Shown: positions 1 to 7,720, counted from the first letter of the stretch. The stretch is 18,660 bases of DNA from an uncultured Collinsella sp. (GCA_900543845.1 UQTD01000037.1:1-18660), one strand, 5' to 3'. Notes: a model not told the origin generated them from the letters alone. Program-made: numbers and translations.

Positions 1-135
1 GCCGCAGACGATGCGGCGTGTCACGCGGCGCCAGCTGCCGTGTGCGAGCAGCGTGCGGCGGCGCACGTCGGGCTCGACAAAATGGGCTCCAGGGGTTTTG
101 TCATTGCGCTTGGGGGTCGTGAACAAGGCGGCCAT
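1..135 (-). CDS. N-terminal part of an unidentified protein (runs off the left edge)
   Basis: The first 45 codons of a minus-strand gene begin with ATG at 135-133 and continue off the window. A GGGAG sequence sits about six bases upstream of the ATG, a good ribosome binding site, and this supports the start. The visible residues begin MAALFTTPKRNDK and then become basic, with RRR near residue 25 and a WRRVTRR stretch near residue 35. There is no signal peptide. I do not recognise the family from so short a piece. The gene lies in the same direction as the purine permease upstream of it, but a strong terminator separates the two, so it probably has its own promoter. Confidence 0.55.
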   Translation of the reverse strand, partial: MAALFTTPKRNDKTPGAHFVEPDVRRRTLLAHGSWRRVTRRIVCG

Positions 136-342
136 GGTTACTCCCATCCTCATAGGGCCTATGCGATTAAGCCCAGCATATCTGCAGGATGTAGCCGGCG
201 GTAGTGCCGTTTTGAGGGCAAAATGTCCAAAACTTGGGAAGCAATATATCGCGCGTCCGTGCGTTGCCTTGGCTTAAAAGCAAAGCGCGGAGCCGCTCGA
301 TGCGACTCCGCGCTTTGCTGTTTGATATTGCGAACCTTGCGC
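136..342. other. intergenic region between the partial gene and the purine permease
   Basis: This 207-base stretch holds the terminator of the purine permease (276-318) and, to its left, the presumed minus-strand promoter region of the partial gene. Small dyads such as TTTTG-aggg-CAAAA (about 213-226) are visible. I could not pick a convincing -35/-10 pair. Confidence 0.4.
276..318 (-). terminator. rho-independent terminator of the purine permease
   Basis: A perfect 13-bp stem pairs 280-292 (GCAAAGCGCGGAG) with 306-318 (CTCCGCGCTTTGC) around a 13-base loop. Read on the minus strand it is followed by TTTT (279-276). It lies just downstream of the permease stop codon. Confidence 0.85.
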
Positions 343-1653
343 CTACGCTACGAAGAAGTAGACGAGGAAGGCAAGGGCCGCGATCCACATGAGCGGCTTG
401 ATCTTGGAGGCTTCGCCCTTAAAGAGCGCGACGATCACGTAGGCGATAAAGCCCAGGCCAATGCCGGCAGAGATGGAGTAGGTGAAGGGCACGCCGGCGA
501 CAATCATGAACGCCGGGAAACCCTGCGACACGTCGGACCAGTCGATCTCGGAGGCCTCGCTCATCATGAGGTAGCCGACGTAGACCAGAGCACCGCAGGT
601 GGCGGCGCTGGAAACGATGGTGACGATGGGGGAGAAGAACGCGGCGAGAATGAACAGCACGCCGGTGGTGACGGAGGTGAGGCCCGTGCGGCCACCGTCG
701 GCTGCGCCAGAGGTGGACTCGACGAAGGTGGTGATGGAGGAGACGCCCATGAAACCGCCCACAGCAGCGGCGGCGGAGTCGACGATCAGGATCTCCTTGA
801 TATTCTCGACGTTGCCGTCGTCGGTGAGGAACTCGCCCTGCTTGGCCACGGCCATCGCGGTGCCCATGGTGTCGAAGAAGTCACTCATGAGCAGCGAGAA
901 CGAGATGACGAGGAGCGCGGGGTCGGTAAGGACCTTGACGATGGCGGGCATGCCGCCGGCGTCGGCGATGGGGCCACCGATGCTCGAGAAGTCGAGCGGG
1001 GCGATGATACCGGTCGGAGCCTGGGTGACGCCCAGCGGGATACCGGCGATAACGGCGACGATGATGCCGATGAGCAGCGAGCCCGGCACGTTGCGGGAAG
1101 CCAGGGCAACCGTCACGACGATGGAGATGATGCCGACGATAAAGGTGGGGGAGGCGATGTCGCCCAGGCCGACGAGCGTACCGGCGCCAGCGGTGATGAT
1201 GCCAGCGTCGCACAGGCCGATCATGGCGATAAACAGGCCCAGACCCACCGAGATGGCGTGACGCAGGACAACCGGGATGGCGTCCATGATGGCCTCGCGC
1301 AGGCCACAAAGCACGAGCAGCAAGATGACGACGCCCTCAAGGAAGATGACGCTCATGGCCACGTGCCAGTCACCGCCGCAGACGGTGGTGGTGATTCCGG
1401 CGATCATCGCGTTGACGCCTAGGCCCGACGCGCAGGCGAGCGGGCGGTTGGCGAAGATGCCCATGCAGATGGTCATGATGCCGGCGCCCAGGCAGGTGGC
1501 GCAGGCGAGCGCTCCCGCATTGATGCCGGCGCCCGAGAGCACCGCGGGGTTGACGGCGATGATGTAGGCCATCGCCAGGAATGTTGTCAGTCCAGCGCGG
1601 AGTTCGGTCCCGATTGTGGACTTGCGCTCGCTGACGTGAAATAGTTCGTCCAT
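343..1653 (-). CDS. NCS2/AzgA-type purine (guanine/hypoxanthine) permease
   Basis: A 436-residue polytopic inner-membrane protein of the AzgA branch of the nucleobase-cation symporter-2 family, which takes up hypoxanthine, guanine or adenine by cation symport. Family signatures are clear: MAYIIAVNP in the first membrane segment, SDFFDTMGT in the middle, and the VEST-type motif followed by DGGRTGLTSV near residue 310. Length is normal for the family (about 430-450). The start at 1653 is preceded by AAGGAAAGGG, whereas an in-frame ATG 19 codons further up has no such site. The gene is monocistronic, with its own terminator, and is divergent from the deformylase-like gene. The exact purine cannot be told from sequence, so pbuG/pbuO-type names are not assigned. 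Confidence 0.92.
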   Translation of the reverse strand: MDELFHVSERKSTIGTELRAGLTTFLAMAYIIAVNPAVLSGAGINAGALACATCLGAGIMTICMGIFANRPLACASGLGVNAMIAGITTTVCGGDWHVAMSVIFLEGVVILLLVLCGLREAIMDAIPVVLRHAISVGLGLFIAMIGLCDAGIITAGAGTLVGLGDIASPTFIVGIISIVVTVALASRNVPGSLLIGIIVAVIAGIPLGVTQAPTGIIAPLDFSSIGGPIADAGGMPAIVKVLTDPALLVISFSLLMSDFFDTMGTAMAVAKQGEFLTDDGNVENIKEILIVDSAAAAVGGFMGVSSITTFVESTSGAADGGRTGLTSVTTGVLFILAAFFSPIVTIVSSAATCGALVYVGYLMMSEASEIDWSDVSQGFPAFMIVAGVPFTYSISAGIGLGFIAYVIVALFKGEASKIKPLMWIAALAFLVYFFVA

Positions 1654-1720
1654 GCATACCCTTTCCTTGTTCGGCCCCGAGTTTAGGCCGATTGACACGA
1701 ACTCACCCACTATAGCCCCT
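1654..1720 (-). promoter_or_regulatory. permease promoter -10 and structured leader (possible pseudoknot)
   Basis: On the minus strand a TATAGT hexamer (1714-1709) lies about 55 bases before the permease start; no good -35 box is seen. The roughly 50-base leader can form a hairpin, CGGCC (1690-1686) with GGCCG (1676-1672). The hairpin loop carries ACUC (1682-1679), complementary to GAGU upstream (1704-1701), which is an H-type pseudoknot arrangement. An alternative stem pairs GUUCG (1702-1698) with CGAAC (1673-1669). I do not recognise a known purine riboswitch class. Confidence 0.35.
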
Positions 1721-1782
1721 TTACGACGCTGTTGTTCCTCGCATGTTGATGTTCGGCGCTTTGTAGCAGACGGACGGTATTT

Positions 1783-1813
1783 TTCGCATGAAAAAGTGTG
1801 GGTACCGTATACT
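1783..1813 (+). promoter_or_regulatory. probable promoter of the first deformylase-like gene
   Basis: A near-consensus -10 box TATACT (1808-1813) lies 33 bases before the ATG. The best upstream hexamer is TTCGCA (1783-1788) at a long 19-base spacing, so the -35 assignment is weak. Confidence 0.5.
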
Positions 1814-1846
1814 TAAGCGGTTACAACGACCCCTATGGAGGAACGT

Positions 1847-2266
1847 ATGATTAAAGAGCTTTGCCACGACGAGGCTATCCTGTCCCAGCGTTGCGAGGTT
1901 GCGACCGTCGAGGACGAGTCGGTTGCTCAGGACCTGATCGATACCATCAAGTCGCTCGACGATGCCGGCTGCCTTGCCGCTAACCAGATCGGCGTCACCA
2001 AGAAGGTCTGCGTCTACCTGGACGATGCCGGCGAGCCCCATGTGCTCTACAACCCCCGTCTGGTGTTTGGCCTGGGCGCCAGCAAGATGGAGGAGAGCTG
2101 CCTGACGCACGAGGAGATCACCAAGTCCACGCGCTATATCAAGTGCAAGGTCGCTTATGACGTGATCGTCGACGGCAAGATGCGCGAGCGCAAGCAGGAC
2201 TTCGTCGGCTTTGAGGCGCAGATGGTTCAACACATGATTGATCACTGTCTCGGTAAACTCGTCTAG
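1847..2266 (+). CDS. peptide-deformylase-like protein lacking the catalytic glutamate
   Basis: A 139-residue protein of the peptide deformylase fold, the family that removes formyl from new N-terminal Met. Motif I reads CLAANQIG (Gln47 present). Motif II reads EESCLT (Cys85, in place of EGCLS). Motif III reads HMIDH (129-133) in place of HExDH. The three metal ligands Cys85, His129 and His133 are therefore kept, but the general-base Glu is Met130, checked directly in the codon ATG. From family knowledge this should abolish or greatly weaken deformylation, so it may be a pseudo-enzyme with a binding role. The start at 1847 has GGAGG upstream; an in-frame ATG at 1835 would itself contain that site. 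It is monocistronic, with promoter and terminator. Confidence 0.85.
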   Translation: MIKELCHDEAILSQRCEVATVEDESVAQDLIDTIKSLDDAGCLAANQIGVTKKVCVYLDDAGEPHVLYNPRLVFGLGASKMEESCLTHEEITKSTRYIKCKVAYDVIVDGKMRERKQDFVGFEAQMVQHMIDHCLGKLV

Positions 2267-2299
2267 GACGATTTGATCGGGGATTGAACCGGTGCTTTG

Positions 2300-2336
2300 G
2301 CCCGGGCGTGACATTGCTGTCATGTCCGGGCTTTTG
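2300..2336 (+). terminator. rho-independent terminator after the deformylase-like gene
   Basis: A 14-bp stem (2300-2313 with 2318-2331, two G-U pairs) closes on the four-base loop TTGC and is followed by TTTTGTG. It lies 34 bases after the stop codon. Confidence 0.9.
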
Positions 2337-2398
2337 TGTTTAGCGCCCCTTTGTTTGGAGACAATGAAATTAGCAAGAACGTAAAGCTAGGAGGCGCT

Positions 2399-3364
2399 AT
2401 GTGCACGAGTATTCGATTTACCGATAATTCTGGCCACATGTATCTAGGCCGCAACCTCGACTGGAGCTTTGACTACGGCCAACAGGTTCGCGTGATGCCG
2501 CGCGGGTTTCAGATTCCGTATTCGTTTATCGACGACGCGACAGCGGCACACGCGGTGATCGGTATGTGCATCGATTACAAGAACTACCCTATGTTCTTCG
2601 ATTGCGGCAACGATGCGGGCCTCGCCGTGGCGGGCCTCAATTTCCCGGGTTATGCCGAGTATGCCGAGGGGCCGGTTGATGGAAAGACCAATATCGCGGC
2701 CTATGAGTTTCCCCTGTGGGTGGCAGCGACGTTCTCGACGGTCGATGAGGTCGAGGCCGCGCTGCGCGACACGGTGATTGTTGCCAAATCTGCCGGAGAG
2801 GGGCTGGGCGTGTCGCTGCTCCATTGGATTATCGGCGACAGCCAGCGCAGTATCGTGGTCGAGATGATGGCTGACGGCCTGCATGTATACGACGATCCGG
2901 TCGACACCCTTGCCAACCAGCCGACCTTCCCGTGGCACATGGAAAACCTCCGCACCTATATCACCGCCACAAGCGATTTTCCGCAGACGGCGACATGGCG
3001 TGGCGCCGAGCTCAAGCCCTATGGCGCGGGTGCCGGCATGCGCGGCATTCCGGGCGATTGCTATTCGCCGAGCCGTTTTGTAAAGGCGGCGTACCTCAAT
3101 GCCAATTACCCGCAAAAGGAGAGCGAGACCGAAAACGTCGTTCGCATGTTCCGCTCGCTCGAGGGCGTGGTGATGATCGAGGGAGCGTCCAGGATGGGCG
3201 ATGGCAAGTTCGAGAAGACTATCTACACCGGATGCTTTAGCGCGCGCACGGGCAATTATTACTACGCGATGTATGGGGATCCGTCGATTCGCTACGTGAG
3301 CCTGATGGATGCCGAGGGCGCGAGCCCCGATAGGCTCGTGGTTCCCGAGCCGCGTCGTTCGTAG
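2399..3364 (+). CDS. bsh: bile salt hydrolase (choloylglycine hydrolase family)
   Basis: A 321-residue Ntn-hydrolase that cleaves the amide bond of glycine- or taurine-conjugated bile acids in the cytoplasm. The protein begins MCTSIRF; removal of Met exposes the nucleophile Cys2. The family catalytic set is present: Arg18 and Asp21 in GRNLDW, Asn81 in GLNFPGY, Asn173 in LANQPTF, and Arg226 in the SPSRFV motif after GIPGD. From memory, segments such as AGLNFPGY, SIVVE and MGDGKFE closely resemble bifidobacterial bile salt hydrolases, and the length matches (about 316-320). The ATG is fixed by AGGAGG at 2389-2394 and by the need for Cys at position 2. An upstream in-frame ATG (2336) would bury the nucleophile. 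The gene is flanked by terminators, so it is probably monocistronic. Penicillin V acylase activity is a less likely alternative. Confidence 0.92.
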   Translation: MCTSIRFTDNSGHMYLGRNLDWSFDYGQQVRVMPRGFQIPYSFIDDATAAHAVIGMCIDYKNYPMFFDCGNDAGLAVAGLNFPGYAEYAEGPVDGKTNIAAYEFPLWVAATFSTVDEVEAALRDTVIVAKSAGEGLGVSLLHWIIGDSQRSIVVEMMADGLHVYDDPVDTLANQPTFPWHMENLRTYITATSDFPQTATWRGAELKPYGAGAGMRGIPGDCYSPSRFVKAAYLNANYPQKESETENVVRMFRSLEGVVMIEGASRMGDGKFEKTIYTGCFSARTGNYYYAMYGDPSIRYVSLMDAEGASPDRLVVPEPRRS

Positions 3365-3387
3365 CCGTTAGCTTTACTGCAATGCAA

Positions 3388-3423
3388 AGCGGCCCTGCGT
3401 CTCTCGTGAGGTGCAGGGCCGCT
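3388..3423. terminator. hairpin between convergent bsh and kup (bidirectional terminator)
   Basis: A continuous 16-bp stem begins AGCGGCCCTGC (3388-3398), pairs with GCAGGGCCGCT (3413-3423), and continues through two G-U pairs to a TCGT loop. It sits between the converging stop codons at 3364 and 3444. Both flanks are poor in T, so termination efficiency is uncertain. Confidence 0.65.
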
Positions 3424-3443
3424 GTCGTTGATTTGTGACGTCG

Positions 3444-5693
3444 CTAGAAGTTGGCGTCGTTGAGTTGTTCGTTCTCGAGGCCGTCGAGCTGTTGCTGTTC
3501 GGGTGTATCGGCGACGCTCTCGAGCAGCTCGGTGGGATCGACGTTCATGCTCTTGCCGGCCTCGTTGCCGTTGACCAAGTCGTCCGAGAAGATATCGACT
3601 TCCATTTCCTCGGCTTCTTCGATCTGAACCTCGAGCGGCACCTGGGTACGCACGAGCTTAACGGCCGGGCGCATGCGGGCAAAGAGCGGCACGTACTCGA
3701 TGATGATGGCCGAGTTCTCGAGACCGTACCAACGTGCCGGGCTTCCGCAGGCGCGGCGGACGGCGTACTTGATGGCCATGACGCGATGGTCGTTGCGGTT
3801 GATGTCCGTTTCGGGGGCAAGCATCTTGCGCAGCATGCAAAAACGGAAGTCGCCCACGTTGCCGCGTGTCTCGTAGATGGAGTAGGTGTGATGCTGCGGC
3901 GGCAATTCACCCGATGCCATCAGGTCGCCAACGATCTGGCGCAGGTAGGCGTTGATGCGCTGATTGACCTTAAAGCCCAGGTCTAAGCGCACGCGGAACA
4001 AAAAGTCCGTGCCAAAGGTCTCAACGGAATACTCGTGCGTATAGGGCTCGTCGGTAACGTGCACGTTGATGAACCAATATGCCTTGGCGCGCTTGGGGTG
4101 CTTGTCCAGGATGGAATAGAGCACGTCGCGGTCGAGCGTGAGCGGGTCGGGGCTGTTGGTGAGAAATACCAGATTGTCAGCGAGCACGGGATAGGTCTCG
4201 TCATTGCGCAGGCGATTGAGCTGGTCGATGTACTTGGAGACGGGCAGCAGAATCGTCTGCGTGCGCTCGATGGCGGTGCCGCGACGCCACACGTACATAA
4301 GGCCAAACAGCAGTGCCGCCAGGAAGATCATAACGTAGCCGCCGTCAAAGAACATGGTGAGGCACGAGGCGAAGAAGCATAGCTCAATGGCACCAAAGAG
4401 CAGGGCGAAGACGCAGGCACCCAGCTTGTGCTTGAGGATGCCGGCGATGTAGCTCGTCAAAAGCGTCGTGGTCATGAGCATGGTCACGGTAATGGCGAGG
4501 CCATAGGCGCTCTCCATGCGCTCGGAGTTTTGGAACAGCAGCACGATGAAGATGCAGCCGACCCACATGATGTTGTTGACGAGCGGAATATAGAGCTGGC
4601 CCTTGGTGTCGCTGGGGTAGTGGATGCGCAGATGCGGCATAAGGTTGAGACGGGTTGCCTCGGATACCAGCGAGAAAGAGCCGGTGATGAGCGCCTGCGA
4701 GGCGATGATGGCCGCTACGGCCGAAAGCACGATGGCAAAGGGGCGCAGGGGCTCGGGGAGCATCATATAGAACGGGTTGACGATATCCATCGCGAGCATC
4801 TGGGGGTTGGAGTTATTGGCGAGCAGCCAAGCGCCTTGACCCAGATAGTTGAGGATGAGGGCCGCCTTTACGAACGGCCAGGATGCGTAAATGTTAGCCT
4901 TGCCCACGTGACCCATGTCCGAATAGAGTGCCTCGGCGCCGGTCGTCGACAGGAAGACGAAGCCGAGCACCATGATGCCCGAGTGGTTGATGGGCGAGAA
5001 CAGGAACATGATGCCGCGGATGGGGTTGAGCGCGCGCAGGATAGACAAATTGCCGAGCATGTTGAACAGGCCGGCGCCCGCCAGGAACAGGAACCATAGC
5101 GTCATAAGCGGGCCGAACAGCTTGCCGATCGACGAGGTACCGGCGCGTTGCATGGCAAACAGACCGCAGATAATGATGATGGTGATGATGATCACATTGG
5201 TCTGGCCGTCGCCCAGCAGCGCATGGCCCCATTCGATGGTGCGCAGACCCTCGATGGCCGTGGTGACCGTGACCGCGGGGGTGAGGATGCCGTCGGCGAG
5301 CAGCGCCGCGCCGCCGATCATGGCGGGGAGAATCAGCCACGGCGCCACCTTACGCACGAGACTGAACAGGGCGAAGATGCCGCCCTCGTTATGGTTGTCG
5401 GCCTTCATGGCGATTACCACGTACTTGACCGTGGTCACGAGCGTCATGGTCCAGATGACGAGCGAGAGCGCGCCCAAGATCATGTCCTCGCTGACGGTAC
5501 CGATGCCGCCGTTGTTGGCGACGATTGATTTCATGGTGTACATGGGGCTCGTGCCGATGTCACCGTAGACGACGCCGAGCGTAACGAGCAGCATGCCAGC
5601 GGAGAGGGGAATGGCTCCATGCCCGCCTTGACTACGCTGGTCTTGGAGGCTTGCCTCCAGCTTGTTGTGTGCCACGTGGACTCCCTTGGACAT
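3444..5693 (-). CDS. kup: KUP-family potassium uptake protein
   Basis: A 749-residue protein of the KUP/HAK/KT family, an inner-membrane K+ (probably K+/H+) importer. The N-terminal hallmark GVVYGDIGTSPMY lies near residue 41 and is followed by about 12 membrane segments to roughly residue 480. Other family segments are GGIFALFSL, DGILTPA, STTGAEALYSDMGH and the GQGA motif. A cytoplasmic C-terminal domain of about 265 residues follows; its last 80 residues are acidic and rich in Glu and Gln. Length is slightly above the usual 620-700 because of that tail. The ATG at 5693 has AGAGG upstream, but an in-frame GTG at 5675 has a better AAGGGAG site, so the true start may be six codons later. A palindrome lies upstream. 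Confidence 0.95.
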   Translation of the reverse strand: MSKGVHVAHNKLEASLQDQRSQGGHGAIPLSAGMLLVTLGVVYGDIGTSPMYTMKSIVANNGGIGTVSEDMILGALSLVIWTMTLVTTVKYVVIAMKADNHNEGGIFALFSLVRKVAPWLILPAMIGGAALLADGILTPAVTVTTAIEGLRTIEWGHALLGDGQTNVIIITIIIICGLFAMQRAGTSSIGKLFGPLMTLWFLFLAGAGLFNMLGNLSILRALNPIRGIMFLFSPINHSGIMVLGFVFLSTTGAEALYSDMGHVGKANIYASWPFVKAALILNYLGQGAWLLANNSNPQMLAMDIVNPFYMMLPEPLRPFAIVLSAVAAIIASQALITGSFSLVSEATRLNLMPHLRIHYPSDTKGQLYIPLVNNIMWVGCIFIVLLFQNSERMESAYGLAITVTMLMTTTLLTSYIAGILKHKLGACVFALLFGAIELCFFASCLTMFFDGGYVMIFLAALLFGLMYVWRRGTAIERTQTILLPVSKYIDQLNRLRNDETYPVLADNLVFLTNSPDPLTLDRDVLYSILDKHPKRAKAYWFINVHVTDEPYTHEYSVETFGTDFLFRVRLDLGFKVNQRINAYLRQIVGDLMASGELPPQHHTYSIYETRGNVGDFRFCMLRKMLAPETDINRNDHRVMAIKYAVRRACGSPARWYGLENSAIIIEYVPLFARMRPAVKLVRTQVPLEVQIEEAEEMEVDIFSDDLVNGNEAGKSMNVDPTELLESVADTPEQQQLDGLENEQLNDANF

Positions 5694-5832
5694 CTGGCCT
5701 CTGCCACGAGTAGTAGACCTTTATGCCATCTTTATACATATAAGAGCAGTTTGGCACATCGGGGTGTTTTAGACAATAATCCCCATCTGGGGATTATTCA
5801 TATACGCAGGTAGTATTTCAGAGCAGGGGCTA
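5694..5832 (-). promoter_or_regulatory. kup upstream region with a 10-bp palindrome
   Basis: A perfect inverted repeat, AATAATCCCC (5775-5784), four bases, GGGGATTATT (5789-5798), lies 82 bases before kup and 35 bases after the exporter stop codon. Read on the minus strand no T-run follows it, so an operator or leader hairpin is as likely as a terminator. An AT-rich TATATGTATAAAG (around 5743-5731 on the minus strand) is the best -10 candidate. Confidence 0.5.
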
Positions 5833-6744
5833 TTAAGCACGTGCTGTCTGGGCGATGCCAGCCTTGGTGTTTGCGCGTTTGCCGGCGAGTTCGCAAAAAA
5901 TCGCGCCGCCGATGATAAGCGCGGCGCCCATCAGGCGGACCGGTGTTATGGTTTCGCCCAAAAGGACGGCCGAGAACACGACGGCCGAAAGCGGCTCAAG
6001 GTAGCCGACGACGGCGACGGTCTGCACGGGCAGTTTGGCGACGGCGCTAAAGTAGAGCAGGCAACCGAGTCCGGTGTTGACGACGCCGAGCATGACGACG
6101 GCGCGCCAATCAATACTGGCGGCGACGCCGGCGGACAGGAATGAGGGGGCGCCCTGCGTGAGGAGCGTAAGGACCAGCGCGGTCAAAAAGGCGGCGCTCA
6201 CCTGGAGCGCGGAGTTCTCGAGGCCCTCGATGTGCGGCGCACCCTTGCTGGCGATGACCATCAATGCATAGCAGAAGGCCGAGGCGATGCCGCACACGAT
6301 GCCCGCGATGGGCATATTGCCGCCGAGGCCTTGGGCCGCGATGAGGAAGGCGCCGCAGACGACAGCTATGAAGCCGGCGATTTTGCCACCGGTCAATTTT
6401 TCGCCAAAGATGAGCGGGGAGAGCGCCATAACGATGATGGGGCCGCAGTAGTACAGCAGCGAGGATATGCCGACGCCGATCGTCTGGTAGGCGCGGAACA
6501 GAAAAATCCAGCTGGCGCCCAGCGCGGCTCCCGAGAGGAGAAGGGCTGCGGCTTCGCGGGGGCGAGAAGGCGCCTGCAACTTATGGCGTTGAGTGATGGC
6601 GAGGACGGTGACAAGCGAGAGGGCGCCCAAAAACGTGCGCAGGAGCACGATATCGGAGCTCGGCAGCGCGATGGCAGCGGCGATGATGCCGTTTGAGCCA
6701 AACAATAGCAATGCTGCTAAGTACGTAAACAGTCCGTTGTTCAT
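5833..6744 (-). CDS. EamA/DMT-family transporter (putative metabolite exporter)
   Basis: A 303-residue, almost entirely hydrophobic protein with about ten membrane segments in two EamA repeats (roughly residues 5-135 and 150-285). The second repeat carries GYLEPLSAVVFSAVLLGE, a typical EamA end motif. Members of this drug/metabolite transporter family usually export amino acids or related metabolites; the substrate cannot be read from sequence. The start has GAGGGG about ten bases upstream. The gene is divergent from a LysR-type regulator, with a palindrome between the two, so it is probably under that regulator's control. It lies 139 bases upstream of kup on the same strand, and co-transcription with kup is not supported. 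Confidence 0.88.
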   Translation of the reverse strand: MNNGLFTYLAALLLFGSNGIIAAAIALPSSDIVLLRTFLGALSLVTVLAITQRHKLQAPSRPREAAALLLSGAALGASWIFLFRAYQTIGVGISSLLYYCGPIIVMALSPLIFGEKLTGGKIAGFIAVVCGAFLIAAQGLGGNMPIAGIVCGIASAFCYALMVIASKGAPHIEGLENSALQVSAAFLTALVLTLLTQGAPSFLSAGVAASIDWRAVVMLGVVNTGLGCLLYFSAVAKLPVQTVAVVGYLEPLSAVVFSAVLLGETITPVRLMGAALIIGGAIFCELAGKRANTKAGIAQTARA

Positions 6745-6773
6745 GCGCTGACATCCCCTCTATATCCGAACAT

Positions 6774-6790
6774 GTTCACTATGGGTGAAC
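6774..6790. promoter_or_regulatory. LysR-type operator between exporter and regulator
   Basis: The inverted repeat GTTCAC (6774-6779), TATGG, GTGAAC (6785-6790) lies in the 118-base divergent gap. On the exporter strand it precedes a possible -10 TATAGA by about 14 bases. On the regulator strand it lies upstream of TATAAT (6812-6817). This position is typical for a LysR regulator that controls its divergent neighbour and itself. Confidence 0.55.
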
Positions 6791-6811
6791 TGGCTTTAGA
6801 AGAAAAGCGAA

Positions 6812-6817
6812 TATAAT
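6812..6817 (+). promoter_or_regulatory. -10 box of the LysR gene
   Basis: A consensus TATAAT lies 46 bases before the GTG start. The -35 region is poor, as expected for a regulated or weak promoter. Confidence 0.55.
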
Positions 6818-6862
6818 GCATGGCAAACATGACAAAAACTCATGCAAGGGTGGGGACGTGCC

Positions 6863-7720
6863 GTGGAGACCAATATCCAAAAGATGCAAGTGCTGCTTGA
6901 GACGGTGCGTGCCGGCAGCTTTACGCGTGCTGCAGAGCGGCTGAGCTATTCGCAGTCGGGCGTGAGCCGTATGGTGGGCGACCTTGAGGCAGACTGGGGT
7001 TTTAAGGTGCTTGATCGCAGCCGCGAGGGCGTGGTGCTTTCTGCCGACGGGCGGCAGGTCATGCCGGCAGTCGAGGCGTTATGCGAAGAGTTTGGCCGCC
7101 TGCAGCGACGCGTGGACGAGATGCGAGGGCTCATGCGTGGCAAGATCTGTATCGGTACGTTTTCGAGCGTGGCGACCCACGTGCTGCCGCCGGTGATTGC
7201 GCGCTTTCGCGCCGATCACCCGGACGTCGATTATGAGCTGCTGATGGGTGATTACTCAGAGATTGAACAATGGGTGGCGGAAGGCCGCTGCGACCTGGGC
7301 TTTATTCCGCGCGAGCCACGCGGCGCCGGCATGGCGTCGCGGCCGTTGGTACAAGACGAGCTGATGGCCGTGGTGCCAGCGGGCTCCTCGCTTGCCACCG
7401 CGGAGGTCGTTTCCCTTGCCGATTTGGCCAACGAGCAGTTTATTCTGCTGGAACGCGGTAGCGACGACGAGATTACGCCGCTGTTCCGTCGGGCGGGGCT
7501 GACGGTGCGCTCCAAGCTGTCGACCTGGGATGACTATGCGATTATGGCCATGGTCGAGGACGGCCTGGGCGTGAGCATTCTTCCCGCGCTCATCTTGCGC
7601 CGCTGCCAGTTCGATGTTGCCGTGCGCCCGCTCGAGGGACATCCTCATCGGCAGATCAACGCCATATACCGCACCGCCGACGTTTCGCTCGCGGCGGCTC
7701 GTTTCCTCGAATATCTCTAA
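6863..7720 (+). CDS. LysR-family transcriptional regulator
   Basis: A 285-residue regulator. Residues 1-60 form the winged helix-turn-helix, with the family signature SFTRAAERLSYSQSGVSRM; residues about 85-285 form the substrate-binding-like effector domain starting at GKICIGTF. I chose GTG at 6863 because GGGTGGGG lies in front of it at a usable distance and the protein then begins with the usual few residues before the first helix. An ATG seven codons earlier lacks a ribosome binding site. The gene is divergent from the EamA exporter with a shared palindrome. By the common LysR arrangement it should regulate that exporter in response to its substrate. The effector is unknown. Confidence 0.9.
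   Translation: METNIQKMQVLLETVRAGSFTRAAERLSYSQSGVSRMVGDLEADWGFKVLDRSREGVVLSADGRQVMPAVEALCEEFGRLQRRVDEMRGLMRGKICIGTFSSVATHVLPPVIARFRADHPDVDYELLMGDYSEIEQWVAEGRCDLGFIPREPRGAGMASRPLVQDELMAVVPAGSSLATAEVVSLADLANEQFILLERGSDDEITPLFRRAGLTVRSKLSTWDDYAIMAMVEDGLGVSILPALILRRCQFDVAVRPLEGHPHRQINAIYRTADVSLAAARFLEYL

Noticed and set aside
223..1422. 399-codon plus-strand open frame rich in Asp, Gly and His
   Set aside because: It is the antisense shadow of the purine permease. Its composition is low-complexity and it has no ribosome binding site.
1692..1716. Plus-strand TTGACA followed by TATAGC as a promoter
   Set aside because: The spacer is only 13 bases, too short for a sigma-70-type promoter. TATACT at 1808 is better placed for the downstream gene.
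1721..2323. 200-codon minus-strand open frame over the first deformylase-like gene
   Set aside because: It is antisense to a gene with clear family motifs, and it shows no recognisable motif of its own.
4894..5340. Minus-strand frame with a His-rich run within kup
   Set aside because: It is an out-of-frame reading of the Ile-rich membrane segment of kup.
5694..5832. Cyclic-di-AMP (ydaO-type) riboswitch before kup
   Set aside because: The expected conserved ydaO elements and the length of the folded domain are not present; only a single simple palindrome is seen.
6842..6862. ATG start for the first LysR gene
   Set aside because: It has no ribosome binding site; GTG at 6863 has one and gives the usual N-terminus.
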